Part shown: piece by piece, positions 52,624 to 61,945 of the stretch
Position numbering within the stretch: the first letter of the stretch is position 1
Layout of the letters: each line of letters opens with the position of its first letter
DNA from: an uncultured Lachnospiraceae bacterium
Lineage (GTDB): Bacteria > Bacillota > Clostridia > Lachnospirales > Lachnospiraceae
Length of the DNA: 64,000 nucleotides
Assembly: GCA_902781655.1 (NCBI GenBank)
Contig: CACZJZ010000003.1
Span: 124,001-188,000 of the forward strand
Reading direction: 5' to 3'
Notes under the pieces: model-generated
What the model was told of the DNA's origin: nothing
The model's database searches: none
Seen by the model: the letters and a program-made list of their open reading frames with translations, nothing else
Translations under genes and position numbers: made by a program

Positions 52624-54300
52624 ATGGGAATGAAATCGGATATTGAAATTGCACAGGAAGCGGAAAAGCTGCCCATTTCACAGGTTGCGGCGGGACTTGG
52701 TCTTCCGGAGGACAGTCTGGAGCTGTACGGGAAGTATAAGGCAAAGCTGACTGAGGAATGCCTGTCCTCGCTCCAGGACAGAGAAGATGGAAAGCTGATT
52801 CTGGTCACTGCGATCAATCCCACCCCGGCGGGGGAGGGGAAAACAACGATCAGCATCGGACTGGCGGATGCATTTCATCAGATGGGAAAGCGCGTCTGCC
52901 TGGCGCTGCGGGAACCCTCGCTCGGCCCGTGCTTCGGCGTGAAGGGGGGCGCTGCCGGAGGCGGCATGGCGCAGGTGATTCCCATGGAGGATCTGAACCT
53001 GCATTTCACCGGGGATTTTCATGCCATCACTTCAGCTAACAATCTGCTGGCGGCGATGCTGGATGATTCCCTTCACTTTGGAAATCCGCTCCGCATCGAT
53101 CCGACCCGGATTGTCTGGAAACGCTGTATGGATATGAATGACCGGGCGCTCCGCAATATCACGGTGGGGCTGGGCGGTCATGCCAACGGGCCGGTCCGGG
53201 AGGACCATTTTGTCATCACCGCGGCCTCCGAGATTATGGCGACACTGTGCCTTGCGGAGAATATGGCGGATTTGAAGGAACGCCTCGCGCGGATCGTCGT
53301 GGCCTATGACTATGACGGCGGGCCTGTCACGGCAGGTCAGCTCGGCGCCGTCGGAGCCATGGCGGCGCTGCTGCGCGATGCCATCCGCCCGAATATGATG
53401 CAGACGCTGGAGCATACTCCGGCGCTGGTACACGGCGGTCCCTTCGCCAATATTGCGCATGGATGCAACTCTGTGCGGGCAACCAGGGCGGCGCTGAAGC
53501 TGGCGGATTACACCATCACCGAGGCAGGATTCGGCGCAGATCTCGGGGCGGAGAAGTTCCTGGATATCAAATGCCGCCTTGCCGGGTTGAAACCGTCCGC
53601 TGTCGTGCTGGTGGCAAGTATCCAGGCGTTGAAATACAACGGCGGCGTGCCGAAGACAGAACTCCATCAGGAGAATCTGCCGGCTCTGGAGCGGGGAATC
53701 GTCAATCTGGAGAAGCACATTGAGAATCTTCACAAATTCGGCATTCCGGTGGTGGTCACGCTGAATTCCTTTGTCTCCGACACGGACGCCGAGTCCCGCT
53801 TTGTGGAACAATTCTGCACGGAGCACGGCTGTGCCTTTGCGAAGGCGGAGGTCTGGGCAAAGGGCGGCAGGAGCGGCCTGGACCTCGCAGAGAAGGTTCT
53901 GCAGACTATGGAGGAGACACCGTCCGCATACCATCCGATCTATGATACTGGCGCACCGCTGAAGGACAAAATAGAAACAATTGCGAGGGAGATTTATGGC
54001 GCGGACGGCGTGGAGTACACGGCGGCAGCCTCAAAGGCGCTGAAAACGCTGGAAGACAATGGCTTCGGCGGACTCCCGGTCTGCATCGCCAAGACGCAGT
54101 ATTCCCTTTCAGACGATCAGCATAAACTGGGCAGGCCCACCGGATTCCACATCACGGTACGGGACGCCTATGTTTCTGCCGGTGCGGGTTTTGTGGTGGT
54201 TCTCACCGGCGAGATCATTCAGATGCCGGGACTGCCGAAGGTACCCGCGGCGCTGAAGATCGATGTGAAGGACGACGGGGTTATCACCGGACTGTTCTGA
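52624..54300 (+). CDS. fhs: Formate--tetrahydrofolate ligase
   Basis: A 558-residue enzyme that makes 10-formyltetrahydrofolate from formate and ATP, used in one-carbon metabolism and in the acetogenic methyl branch. Clear signatures are '[22 protein letters not shown]' (P-loop), '[40 protein letters not shown]' and '[15 protein letters not shown]'. The length matches the family. GGAGGTG precedes the ATG, 20 bp after the glycosyltransferase gene. No other Wood-Ljungdahl genes are nearby. Confidence 0.96.
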   Translation: MGMKSDIEIAQEAEKLPISQVAAGLGLPEDSLELYGKYKAKLTEECLSSLQDREDGKLILVTAINPTPAGEGKTTISIGLADAFHQMGKRVCLALREPSLGPCFGVKGGAAGGGMAQVIPMEDLNLHFTGDFHAITSANNLLAAMLDDSLHFGNPLRIDPTRIVWKRCMDMNDRALRNITVGLGGHANGPVREDHFVITAASEIMATLCLAENMADLKERLARIVVAYDYDGGPVTAGQLGAVGAMAALLRDAIRPNMMQTLEHTPALVHGGPFANIAHGCNSVRATRAALKLADYTITEAGFGADLGAEKFLDIKCRLAGLKPSAVVLVASIQALKYNGGVPKTELHQENLPALERGIVNLEKHIENLHKFGIPVVVTLNSFVSDTDAESRFVEQFCTEHGCAFAKAEVWAKGGRSGLDLAEKVLQTMEETPSAYHPIYDTGAPLKDKIETIAREIYGADGVEYTAAASKALKTLEDNGFGGLPVCIAKTQYSLSDDQHKLGRPTGFHITVRDAYVSAGAGFVVVLTGEIIQMPGLPKVPAALKIDVKDDGVITGLF

Positions 54301-54364
54301 GCCTGAGGGCAGATATACCAGCAGTGTATCCCCGGCATGGCATGATTTTGACGGCTGGAAGGGA

Positions 54365-55135
54365 TCAGCTGTTCCGGGCGTCCTCGTCATCTTCCGGGCG
54401 GTTCTTCCGGCCGAGGTAGATCTGGTATCCGACGGCGCCCGTTCCGCACAGCAGGACGATTCCGCCGATGAGGAGGATGGCGGACAGATAATCCTGCCGC
54501 CCGAGCGCGGTGCCGGACAGCGCGGACAGAAAGATGGACGGAAAACGCCCCACCGCAGTGATGAAGAGCCAGATCGGGAGCGGCATGTCGGTCAGGCCGA
54601 CGAAGTACGACAGCATGTCCTTCGGGGTCCCCGGGATGAGGAAGAGCAGGAAGATAATCCACCGGGAACGGCTTGTTGTCTTTAAAAAGGACAGGGAATC
54701 TATTTTTTCTTTTGAGAAAAAGAGTTCGACAAACTCTCTGCCGAAGCGTCGCACCAGCAGAAAGACAATGAGGCTTCCAGCGGTTGTGCCCAGATCGGAG
54801 AGCAGGGAACCCTTCCAGAGTCCGAAGGTGTACCCGGCAGCGATCTCAAACGGGCCGCCGGGAATGACGGCGGCGATGACCTGCAGCACGGTCGCCAGCA
54901 AAAAGGCACCGATACCGACCATGCCTCTTGATTCAATATAAGCGCGGAATTCTGCGGGCCGGTCAGCGAGCTGCAGCATCGGCCGGCAGAACCAGAAGCA
55001 GATGGCGATGACCGCGGCCGCTGCGGCAATCAGGAAGAGCAGGGCGCAGATCTGCCTGCGTGTCAGTTTCTGCTTTTTCCGTTCGCGATATTTCCGGGTG
55101 TATTCCCCGATGGTTTGTCTGATTGTTTCCTTCAT
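54365..55135 (-). CDS. TVP38/TMEM64 (VTT-domain) membrane protein
   Basis: A 256-residue integral membrane protein of the SNARE-associated/DedA-like superfamily. The N-terminus is highly basic and precedes the first helix (about 28-50). The VTT domain has 'VIPGGPFEIAAGYTFGLWKGSLLSDLGTTAGSLIVFLLVRRFG' and 'FLIPGTPKDMLSYFVGLTDMP' (the conserved Gly/Pro re-entrant loop). Related proteins are lipid scramblases or flippases; the cargo of this subgroup is not established. ATG 55135 has GAGG eight bases upstream. It is divergent from the MATE gene. Confidence 0.88.
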   Translation of the reverse strand: MKETIRQTIGEYTRKYRERKKQKLTRRQICALLFLIAAAAAVIAICFWFCRPMLQLADRPAEFRAYIESRGMVGIGAFLLATVLQVIAAVIPGGPFEIAAGYTFGLWKGSLLSDLGTTAGSLIVFLLVRRFGREFVELFFSKEKIDSLSFLKTTSRSRWIIFLLFLIPGTPKDMLSYFVGLTDMPLPIWLFITAVGRFPSIFLSALSGTALGRQDYLSAILLIGGIVLLCGTGAVGYQIYLGRKNRPEDDEDARNS

Positions 55136-55225
55136 TTTCATACCCTCAAGGATAGGGACCGTGGGGACCGCGGTCAATGAAGAAATGATGAAAAAAGTGG
55201 AAATAAAAATTGAGGAGAATGCGGT

Positions 55226-56590
55226 ATGGCCCTTCAGAAGGAAATGACGGTCGGAAAACCGTCCAGACTGGTGGTACAGTTTACGATTCCTGTCATTCTG
55301 GGAAATATTTTTCAACAGTTTTATGCGATGACGGATACCATCATCGTCGGTAAGTTTGTCGGAACCAGCGCTCTGGCAGCGGTCGGCGCCACCGGCACCA
55401 TCACTTTCCTAATTCTGGGATTCATGTGGGGACTGTGCGCCGGGTTTGCTGTGCCAATTGGTCAGAAATTCGGCGCAGGCGATCTGCCGGCGATGCGGCG
55501 GGCAGCTGGGACGGCGGCGGTACTGTCGGCGCTGTTCACGGTGCTGATCACGGCGGCCAGCATGCTTTCGATGCGGGGGCTTCTCGCGCTGATGAACACG
55601 CCGGAGGACATCTCCGGGATGGCATATGATTATGTCATCGTCATCTGTGCCGGATTCGGGGCGCAGATGCTCTATACGATGGTGGCTACGATTCTGCGCG
55701 CGCTCGGCAACAGCCGGATCCCGCTGATCTTTCTGATTGTTTCGGCCTGTCTCAACATTGTGCTCGATCTGGTGTTCATCCTGTGCTTTTCCATGGGTGT
55801 CGCCGGCGCGGCCTGGGCGACGGTGCTCTCCCAGGGCGTTTCCGGTGTGGCCTGTCTGATTTTCATTATCTGCAGGGTGCCCGTCCTTCATCTGTCAGCG
55901 CGTGATTTTGTCCCGGACGGAGGATTGATGGCGAACGAACTGAAGATGGGTCTGCCAATGGCACTGCAGTTTTCAATCACGGCGATCGGCACGCTGATGG
56001 TACAGAGTTCCCTCAATCTCCTTGGCTCGACGGTGGTCGCGGCATACACGGCGGCCGGCAAAATCGAGCAGCTGCTCGAGCAGCTGTTCACGGGGCTTGG
56101 CGTTACCATGGCGAGCTATTGCGCGCAGAATTTCGGCGCCGGGAAGCTGGACCGTGTCCGCAGCGGGGTGAAGGCGGCCAGCGTGCAGAATGCCATCTCC
56201 GCGGCGGCAGCCGGCATCGGCTGCCTGACCTTCGGCAAGTATCTGACCTATCTCTTTGTCTCGGACGGCATTGCTGAGATCATGCCGATGGTGGAGCTGT
56301 ATCTGCGCTGCATCGCATTCTTCATGATTCCGCTCGGAATGATTTTTATCTTCCGCAATGCGCTGCAGGGGATGGGATACAGCTTTCTGCCGATGATGGG
56401 AGGTGTGGTGGAATTGATCTGCCGCGCTGTCTTCGCGGTGGTCTCCGGGCGGCAGCGCAGTTATCTGCTGGTGTGCCTTGCCAATCCCATTACCTGGTTT
56501 ATTACAGCGGTGTTCCTGCTCGTGTGCTATGGCAAAACCATGAAGGTGATCCGGCGGAAATGGGGATATGGCGAAGACGCACAGAAATGA
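55226..56590 (+). CDS. MATE-family efflux transporter
   Basis: A 454-residue, 12-helix transporter of the MATE family, exporting drugs or metabolites by Na+ or H+ exchange. Landmarks are 'FTIPVILGNIFQQFYAMTDTIIVGKFVGTSALAAVG', 'IGQKFGAGD' and the second-half equivalent 'YTAAGKIEQLLEQLFTGLGVTMASYCAQNFGAGKLDRVRSGVK'. The substrate cannot be told. TGAGGAG precedes the ATG. A strong terminator follows. Confidence 0.92.
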   Translation: MALQKEMTVGKPSRLVVQFTIPVILGNIFQQFYAMTDTIIVGKFVGTSALAAVGATGTITFLILGFMWGLCAGFAVPIGQKFGAGDLPAMRRAAGTAAVLSALFTVLITAASMLSMRGLLALMNTPEDISGMAYDYVIVICAGFGAQMLYTMVATILRALGNSRIPLIFLIVSACLNIVLDLVFILCFSMGVAGAAWATVLSQGVSGVACLIFIICRVPVLHLSARDFVPDGGLMANELKMGLPMALQFSITAIGTLMVQSSLNLLGSTVVAAYTAAGKIEQLLEQLFTGLGVTMASYCAQNFGAGKLDRVRSGVKAASVQNAISAAAAGIGCLTFGKYLTYLFVSDGIAEIMPMVELYLRCIAFFMIPLGMIFIFRNALQGMGYSFLPMMGGVVELICRAVFAVVSGRQRSYLLVCLANPITWFITAVFLLVCYGKTMKVIRRKWGYGEDAQK

Positions 56591-56625
56591 GAGCTGCATT
56601 CTATCATAAATCTGTTGTATGGATG

Positions 56626-56660
56626 AAAGGCACCGCGTCACCGGGCGGTGCCTTTCTGCG
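56626..56660 (+). terminator. Intrinsic terminator after the MATE gene
   Basis: AAAGGCACCGC (56626-56636) pairs with GCGGTGCCTTT (56645-56655), followed by CTGCGTCTTTATTT. Confidence 0.8.
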
Positions 56661-56801
56661 TCTTTATTTATGACGGAAAGATTACAGATTTTTGTCAGGT
56701 GTGACTTGCATTGTAATGGTAAGATGATGCCAGGCGCAGGAGCCACTGCCCGGAGTGGGATGGGCAGCAGAGAGGATTATCCGGAGAGAAGCAGGGGCTG
56801 T

Positions 56802-58601
56802 ATGGAGAAGAAAAAACGTTTCTGGATCACAATCGGATGTATTGCAGGCGCGGCGGCCGCGGGATATTTTGGCACCGCCGTTTATTTTGTCAGCCATTTT
56901 CCTTATCACGCGGCGGTGGACGGCATTGACGTCTCGGGAATGACATTGGAGGAAGCGGGACATGCTCTCGCCGGAAGAACCTCGGATTACACGCTGACGC
57001 TGACCGGGCGCGGCGGGCTGACAGACACGATCACGGCAGAGGACATTGATCTCAGCATGGATATGGCGCAGGGAGAACTGGAGACACTGCTTCGCGGCCG
57101 CAGTCCGCTCCGGTGGCCGGAGGCACTGCTCCGTCCTGTCAGCTACACCAGTACGGCGGCAGCGGTCTGTGATGAGGAGAAGCTTACAAAGAAGATTGAC
57201 GCGCTGACCTTTTTCGACCCGCAGCATATCACGGCGCCTAAGGATGCGGAGGTGGCTCTGTCAGGGAACCGGCTGGCGATAGTGCCGGAGCAGGAGGGGA
57301 CGGAACCGGATCGGGAAAAGGTCCAGGAAGCCATCCGGATCGCGGTCTCGTATCTCACACCGTCTCTGAATCTGGATACAGCAGGGCTTTACCGGGAACC
57401 GCAGCGCAGCGCGGACGATGCGGCGCTTACCGCACAGGCGGACGCGGAGAATCGGATATTGGATGCATTTCCGGCACTGCGCTTCGGCGATCAGGAGGAA
57501 CGGCCCGGCGCAGAAGAACTGCTGTCCTGGATCGACTATGAGAACGGTGCGGCAGACATCCAGCAGGACAAGATTGTTTCATATGTGTCCGATCTGGCGG
57601 AGAAGTATGACACGGTCGGGAAGACGCGCACCTTCACGGATCCGGGCAGTCACCGCACTGTGACCGTCGAACCCGGGACGTTTGGGTGGGAACTGGATCA
57701 GGAAGCCACAGCGGAGGAGCTTAAGGCGGCGATTGTGAAAAACGGTGCAGGGAGCGCTTCCTCTGCGGCGGCTGTTCCAGTGCTCGATCCGGTCTGGAAG
57801 CAGGAGGGAAAAGAACCCGGCGATCAGGATTGGGGCGCGGACTATGTAGCTGTGGACCTTGACAATCAGCATGTTTATGTAGTGCAGAATGACAAGGTCG
57901 TTCTGGACAGCGACTGTGTCTCCGGCAAGGCGGTGGTCGGCCACAGCACGCCGGACGGCATCTTTTATATCTTTGCCATGGCGAAGGACGCGGTGCTGAA
58001 GGGAGATGGCTATGCGTCGCCGGTGAAAAACTGGATGCCGTTCTATCGCGGCGTCGGATTTCATGATGCGACATGGAGAAGCCGGTTCGGCGGTAAAATT
58101 TATATCACATCCGGATCGCATGGCTGTGTCAATCTGCCGCTGTCCTTTGCAACGAAATTGTATGATCTCGTGGAGGTCGGCACACCGGTCCTGGTGTATG
58201 GCGGGATGTCTCAGGCGGACGCGGCGAAGGCCGGCTACCATATCTATGACGATCATACGCCGTCCGATGCGGGATCTGCATCGGCTCAAAGTGGGCAGAC
58301 GCCTGCGACAGCAGTCGATCCGAATGCAGCGATCGCAGCGGCACAGAGTGCAAGGGCAGCCGCTGAGGCGGCGAACCAGGCACTGGCGAATGCGCAGGCA
58401 GACGGCGACCCGGCGGCCATTGCGGCAGCGCAGGCCCAGGCGGCGCAGGCAGCGACGGCAGCAGCTCAGGCGCAGGCGGCAGCACAGGCAGCTGTGCAGG
58501 CGGCCAGCCAGACGGCAGCGCAGGCCCAGGCGGCGCAGAACCAGCCGACACAGGGGGCATCACAGCCGTCCGCTGGCAGCGCGCCGGGCGCCGGGCAGTG
58601 A
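56802..58601 (+). CDS. L,D-transpeptidase (YkuD) with N-terminal YoaR-like/PG-binding domains and Ala/Gln-rich tail
   Basis: A 599-residue cell-wall enzyme that forms 3-3 cross-links or attaches proteins to peptidoglycan. A membrane anchor (about residues 7-28) is followed by 'GIDVSGMTLEEAGHAL', typical of the YoaR-like putative peptidoglycan-binding domain, present in two loosely similar copies. The YkuD domain has 'YVAVDLDNQHVYVVQNDKVV', 'PDGIFYIFAM' and the catalytic 'SGSHGCVNLP' (His440, Cys442). The last 90 residues are nearly pure Ala, Gln and Pro and should be disordered. The ATG at 56802 fits the anchor. This layout is common in Lachnospiraceae. Confidence 0.9.
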   Translation: MEKKKRFWITIGCIAGAAAAGYFGTAVYFVSHFPYHAAVDGIDVSGMTLEEAGHALAGRTSDYTLTLTGRGGLTDTITAEDIDLSMDMAQGELETLLRGRSPLRWPEALLRPVSYTSTAAAVCDEEKLTKKIDALTFFDPQHITAPKDAEVALSGNRLAIVPEQEGTEPDREKVQEAIRIAVSYLTPSLNLDTAGLYREPQRSADDAALTAQADAENRILDAFPALRFGDQEERPGAEELLSWIDYENGAADIQQDKIVSYVSDLAEKYDTVGKTRTFTDPGSHRTVTVEPGTFGWELDQEATAEELKAAIVKNGAGSASSAAAVPVLDPVWKQEGKEPGDQDWGADYVAVDLDNQHVYVVQNDKVVLDSDCVSGKAVVGHSTPDGIFYIFAMAKDAVLKGDGYASPVKNWMPFYRGVGFHDATWRSRFGGKIYITSGSHGCVNLPLSFATKLYDLVEVGTPVLVYGGMSQADAAKAGYHIYDDHTPSDAGSASAQSGQTPATAVDPNAAIAAAQSARAAAEAANQALANAQADGDPAAIAAAQAQAAQAATAAAQAQAAAQAAVQAASQTAAQAQAAQNQPTQGASQPSAGSAPGAGQ

Positions 58602-58605
58602 CGCC

Positions 58606-59532
58606 TTACATCAGCCGCTTCTGATAACCGCCGGTGACGGTGGTGCCCTCGTGGACGATGATAAATGCTTTCGGGTCTATTTTCAGAATGTCCCGTTTTA
58701 CGTCCTCGACCTCGCTCTTGGACACGACAGTCACGAGAACCTCTGTCTCCTGACGGGTGTAGGCACCCATGCCCTTCCAGCAGGTGACGCCGCGGACATA
58801 TTTTGTCATAATCTGATCCCGGATTTCCGGATGGTGCGTGAAGATCATCAGCTCCAGTTCTATGTTCTGGTAATGGAATTTATCCACCGCGATGGAGAAC
58901 ACCGCCACAAAAATGATGGAGTAGATTGCCACCGACAGCTCGAACAGAACAGCCATCACGGTATAGAGACAGGCGTTGAAGGTGAGATTCATGAGACCAA
59001 CGGAGAAATTCCCTCTCTGGGTGAGGTAGACGCCGAGGAGGTCAAGCCCGCCGGCACTGCCGCCGCTTGTCAGGACCAGGCCGCAGCCGATCCCTGCGAA
59101 CAGGCCTGCGATGGCGATGTTGGCAAGCGTATCTCCTACGAGCGGCTCAGCCGGGATTTTCACCATGGTGAATACGATGGTCTGCACCGCCACGGAGATC
59201 ACGGTGCCGACCAGCATTTTGCGGCTCATGGAGCGGTACGCGAGCAGGAAGAGAGGAACGTTGAGGCACAGGTTGATGATACCGGCGACATCGACCGAGG
59301 TGACCCGGGGAAATGCCAGCGTGCGGATGAGCTGTGCCAGTCCGACGATTCCACCGGCGTAGAGCCTGAGCGGCATCATAAAGAGATTGACGGAGCAGGC
59401 GTACATGGCCGAGCCGATCATGATAAGGAATATGTTCCATGCGGTGAGCGGATGATACGGTCCGACGATCAGAGCTTCTGCCTGCCCTGCCTCGCTGTGC
59501 GCAGTTCCGGTATTCTTTGTTTCTCCTATCAT
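58606..59532 (-). CDS. YitT-family (DUF2179) membrane protein
   Basis: A 308-residue protein with five or six membrane helices ('NIFLIMIGSAMYACSVNLFMMPLRLYAGGIVGLAQLI', 'AGLFAGIGCGLVLTSGGSAGGLDLLGVYL') and a C-terminal cytoplasmic DUF2179 domain ('RGVTCWKGMGAYTRQETEVLVTVVSKSEV'). This pair of domains defines YitT-type proteins, whose function is unknown. The ATG at 59532 is used because the in-frame upstream codons are the repeated hairpin motif. Confidence 0.9.
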   Translation of the reverse strand: MIGETKNTGTAHSEAGQAEALIVGPYHPLTAWNIFLIMIGSAMYACSVNLFMMPLRLYAGGIVGLAQLIRTLAFPRVTSVDVAGIINLCLNVPLFLLAYRSMSRKMLVGTVISVAVQTIVFTMVKIPAEPLVGDTLANIAIAGLFAGIGCGLVLTSGGSAGGLDLLGVYLTQRGNFSVGLMNLTFNACLYTVMAVLFELSVAIYSIIFVAVFSIAVDKFHYQNIELELMIFTHHPEIRDQIMTKYVRGVTCWKGMGAYTRQETEVLVTVVSKSEVEDVKRDILKIDPKAFIIVHEGTTVTGGYQKRLM

Positions 59533-59565
59533 TTCTATACCCCCGTGCCGCGTCCTCTGCGGCAC
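59530..59565 (-). repeat. Repeated leader hairpin (copy 3) at the yitT start
   Basis: Minus strand: GTGCCGC-AGAGGAC-GCGGCAC then GGGGGTATAGAA and the ATG. The stem, loop length and following GGGGTATA match the sufD copy. Confidence 0.75.
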
Positions 59566-59599
59566 TGATGTCGTTTGAATGCGAAGAAGGGATGTTGTC

Positions 59600-60757
59600 T
59601 TATATCACTCTCTGTGCTGCCTGCCACAGCCTGAACACCTGCTCGGCTGCAGCAGACAAATTTGCTCTGGCGCGGTTCGGATCCATCGCCTCCGAGAGCG
59701 CAGCGGCGGAACGGAGAATCGGAAAGAAGGCGTCAATTCCCCTGCGGTTCAGGAGTCCGGCATCCTCTGTCACGCAGCCGGCAAAGGCGATCACAGGCTT
59801 ATGAACCTGTTTCGCCAGCTTTGCGACGCCGATCGGCGCCTTGCCCATGGCGGTCTGGCTGTCGAGGCGGCCCTCGCCGGTGACGACAAGATCGGCGCTC
59901 TCCACTTCGCGGGCGAGGCCGGTTTCCTCCAGAATCATGTCCACGCCGGAGCGGAGCACCGCGTGGGTATAGGTGAGGAATGCGAATCCAAGACCGCCGG
60001 CGGCGCCGCTGCCCGGTGCGGCAGCATCCGCGCGGGGATATTTCTGGCGGGAGAGCGCGGCGTAGTGCGCAAGCCAGGCATCCATCTGCGCGATCATCGC
60101 GGGAGAGGCTCCTTTCTGCGGTCCGAAGACGGCGCTTGCGCCATTGCTTCCGCAAAGGGGATTCGTCACATCGCAGGCAATCTGAAATTGGCAGTCCTGC
60201 AGAGCGGGAAGAACGCCGCGGTCAGAAATGGCCTCAAGTTCTTTCAACCCCTTTGCACCGCAGGAAACCTGCCTGCCGTTTCGGTCCAGCATGCCATATC
60301 CCAGCGCCTGCAGCATGCCGATACCTCCGTCATTTGTAGCGCTGCCGCCGATTCCGATCAGAAACCGTCTGCAGCCATGCTGTACGGCGTCCGCGATCAG
60401 CTCGCCGACACCGCGGGTGGTCGTGAGAAGGGGATTGCGCCTGTCAGGCGGGACAAGAGTGAGGCCGGCGGCGGAGGACATCTCCATCACGGCCGTGATA
60501 CGGTCCGGCAGAATGCCGTAGGAAGCTTTTACGGTCTGCCCATTCTCAGCGAGAGGACCGCTTACGATGACCGTGCGGGTCCGGCCGCCCATGCCGGCGA
60601 TCAGGGCGTCCACGGTTCCCTCCCCGCCGTCGGCGAGCGGCCGGACGACAGCTACTGTATTTGGAATCGCTCTCAGCAGGCCGGTTCGAACGGCCTCTCC
60701 GGCGTCCAGGGAGGAGAGGCTTCCCTTGAATGAATCCATTGCAATGACTACCTTCAT
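59600..60757 (-). CDS. glxK: Glycerate 2-kinase (GarK/GlxK family)
   Basis: A 385-residue kinase that phosphorylates glycerate with ATP. The family start 'MKVVIAMDSFKGSLSSLDAGEAVRTGL' and 'PLADGGEGTVDAL', 'GLTLVPPDRRNPLLTTTRGVGELI', 'IGIGGSATNDGGIGMLQALG', 'SGAAGGLGFAF' and 'DLVVTGEGRLDSQTAMGKAP' are all present. It lies 35 bp before yitT on the same strand, and both starts carry the same hairpin motif. Confidence 0.94.
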   Translation of the reverse strand: MKVVIAMDSFKGSLSSLDAGEAVRTGLLRAIPNTVAVVRPLADGGEGTVDALIAGMGGRTRTVIVSGPLAENGQTVKASYGILPDRITAVMEMSSAAGLTLVPPDRRNPLLTTTRGVGELIADAVQHGCRRFLIGIGGSATNDGGIGMLQALGYGMLDRNGRQVSCGAKGLKELEAISDRGVLPALQDCQFQIACDVTNPLCGSNGASAVFGPQKGASPAMIAQMDAWLAHYAALSRQKYPRADAAAPGSGAAGGLGFAFLTYTHAVLRSGVDMILEETGLAREVESADLVVTGEGRLDSQTAMGKAPIGVAKLAKQVHKPVIAFAGCVTEDAGLLNRRGIDAFFPILRSAAALSEAMDPNRARANLSAAAEQVFRLWQAAQRVI

Positions 60758-60787
60758 GGATGCTCCGTGCCGCGTCCGCTGCGGCAT
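60755..60787 (-). repeat. Repeated leader hairpin (copy 4) at the glycerate kinase start
   Basis: Minus strand: ATGCCGC-AGCGGAC-GCGGCAC then GGAGCATCC and the ATG. The loop differs by one base from the yitT copy (AGAGGAC); the tail after the stem has a standard GGAG ribosome site. Confidence 0.7.
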
Positions 60788-60889
60788 CTGCGGAAGAAGT
60801 GCCCGAATGGGCCTTCTCCCGGATCAGGAACCGGCTGCCGATGGAACCAGGGCTTTCCCGGTTTCCAGAGGTCATTTCGGTTTCTTTTC

Positions 60890-60939
60890 CACAACAAAAT
60901 CCCGTGAGTATGCGGTTTTCACAAAACGCTGCCCACGGG
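60890..60939 (-). terminator. Terminator of tRNA-Ser
   Basis: On the minus strand CCCGTG (60939-60934) pairs with CACGGG (60906-60901), with an inner GTTTT/AAAAC stem, followed by ATTTTGTTGT. Confidence 0.7.
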
Positions 60940-60952
60940 ATTCATCTGGAAG

Positions 60953-61040
60953 CGGAGGACATGGGATTCGAACCCACGCACCGCTCTCGCGGCCTAACGC
61001 ATTTCGAGTGCGCCCCCTTGAACCGCTTGGGTAATCCTCC
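60953..61040 (-). tRNA. tRNA-Ser (anticodon CGA)
   Basis: An 88-nt class II tRNA on the minus strand: acceptor GGAGGAT/GTCCTCC, anticodon arm 'GCGCACTCGAAATGCGT' with CGA, a long variable arm 'GGCCGCGAGAGCGG', T-arm 'GTGGGTTCGAATCCCAT', discriminator G. CCA is not encoded. Confidence 0.96.
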
Positions 61041-61051
61041 GTAACTTCTAT

Positions 61052-61080
61052 AAAGTACCATTTTTAAAAACAAATTTCAA
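61052..61080 (-). promoter_or_regulatory. Predicted promoter of tRNA-Ser
   Basis: Minus strand TTGAAA (61080-61075) and TACTTT (61057-61052), 17 bases apart, just upstream of the tRNA. Confidence 0.5.
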
Positions 61081-61225
61081 TTGGCAGTTCTGGGATTCCT
61101 GTGGAATTTATGAAGTTTATGTCTGGGATGGTAGCGGAGAGAAGGCAAAACGCTGTAAAATGGATTTTGCCTGAGCTGGCACGTATGCGGCCTGGCAGCA
61201 TGTCAGGCAATCATGGAGGAAAGCG

Positions 61226-61945
61226 GTGGATTATTCACGGTATATATCGCCTGATCTTCTGGAAAAATTCGAATTTCTCAATTATGGTCATGCCCTTGAA
61301 ATACTGGACCAGTCGTTTCCGGAGGAGTGGGGACAGCTTCAGGAGGCGCTGAAAAGGCTGGAAATTTCCATTTCTGATTTGACTGTGGCGGGCGGCAATG
61401 AGTCGCCGATTCCCAGAAAATTCGATGAGGTTTTGTATCCTCATGGGTGGCGTGAAATCCGGATTACCGGTGATCTTCTTTTGAACCTGTATCCGAGAAA
61501 GGTAAATCAGAAAAGGGGACATTTCGCGGATTTGCCCAGCGATCATAGGGAAATCAAAGGATATATTAACGGGCATAATATTGATTTCATCAAGGGCCGG
61601 GTTGCATTTGATCTCGAATGGAACAGCAAGGATCAGACATTTGACAGAGATCTGCTGGCGATGCGGACTTATTTTGACTGTGGATTGATTGACGTGGGCG
61701 TGATTGTGACGCGGGCGGAGGAACTGAACGATTATTTTAGAATCATAAGAGACCCCGACGGAAAGCCGCTGATGCCAAAATATGGCGCCTCGACCACATG
61801 GATGGGGAAACTGAAGTATCGGCTTGATTCCAGAAGAAATGGAGGATGTCCGATTCTTGCGATTGGTATTCGAAAGAAGTGTGTAAAAGAACATGACCGA
61901 CTTGACAAACACGATCAGGAGCTTCAAGGGCTTCACAGAAAATAA
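61226..61945 (+). CDS. BglII-type type II restriction endonuclease
   Basis: A 239-residue PD-(D/E)XK endonuclease resembling the BglII family. The core is 'HNIDFIKGRVAFDLEWNSKDQTFDRDLLAMRTYFDCGLIDVGVIVTR', with D129, E131 and K135 as likely catalytic residues (split here as FDLEWNSKD). It should cleave unmethylated DNA at a short palindrome that I cannot predict with confidence. GTG 61226 follows GGAGGAA. Its 3' end overlaps the methyltransferase gene by 53 bp. Base composition is more AT-rich than its neighbours, which suggests transfer. Confidence 0.78.
   Translation: MDYSRYISPDLLEKFEFLNYGHALEILDQSFPEEWGQLQEALKRLEISISDLTVAGGNESPIPRKFDEVLYPHGWREIRITGDLLLNLYPRKVNQKRGHFADLPSDHREIKGYINGHNIDFIKGRVAFDLEWNSKDQTFDRDLLAMRTYFDCGLIDVGVIVTRAEELNDYFRIIRDPDGKPLMPKYGASTTWMGKLKYRLDSRRNGGCPILAIGIRKKCVKEHDRLDKHDQELQGLHRK

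Noticed and set aside
61101..61352. A short frame upstream of the BglII-like gene, considered as a C-protein
   Set aside because: No helix-turn-helix pattern, and it runs into the nuclease gene in another frame.
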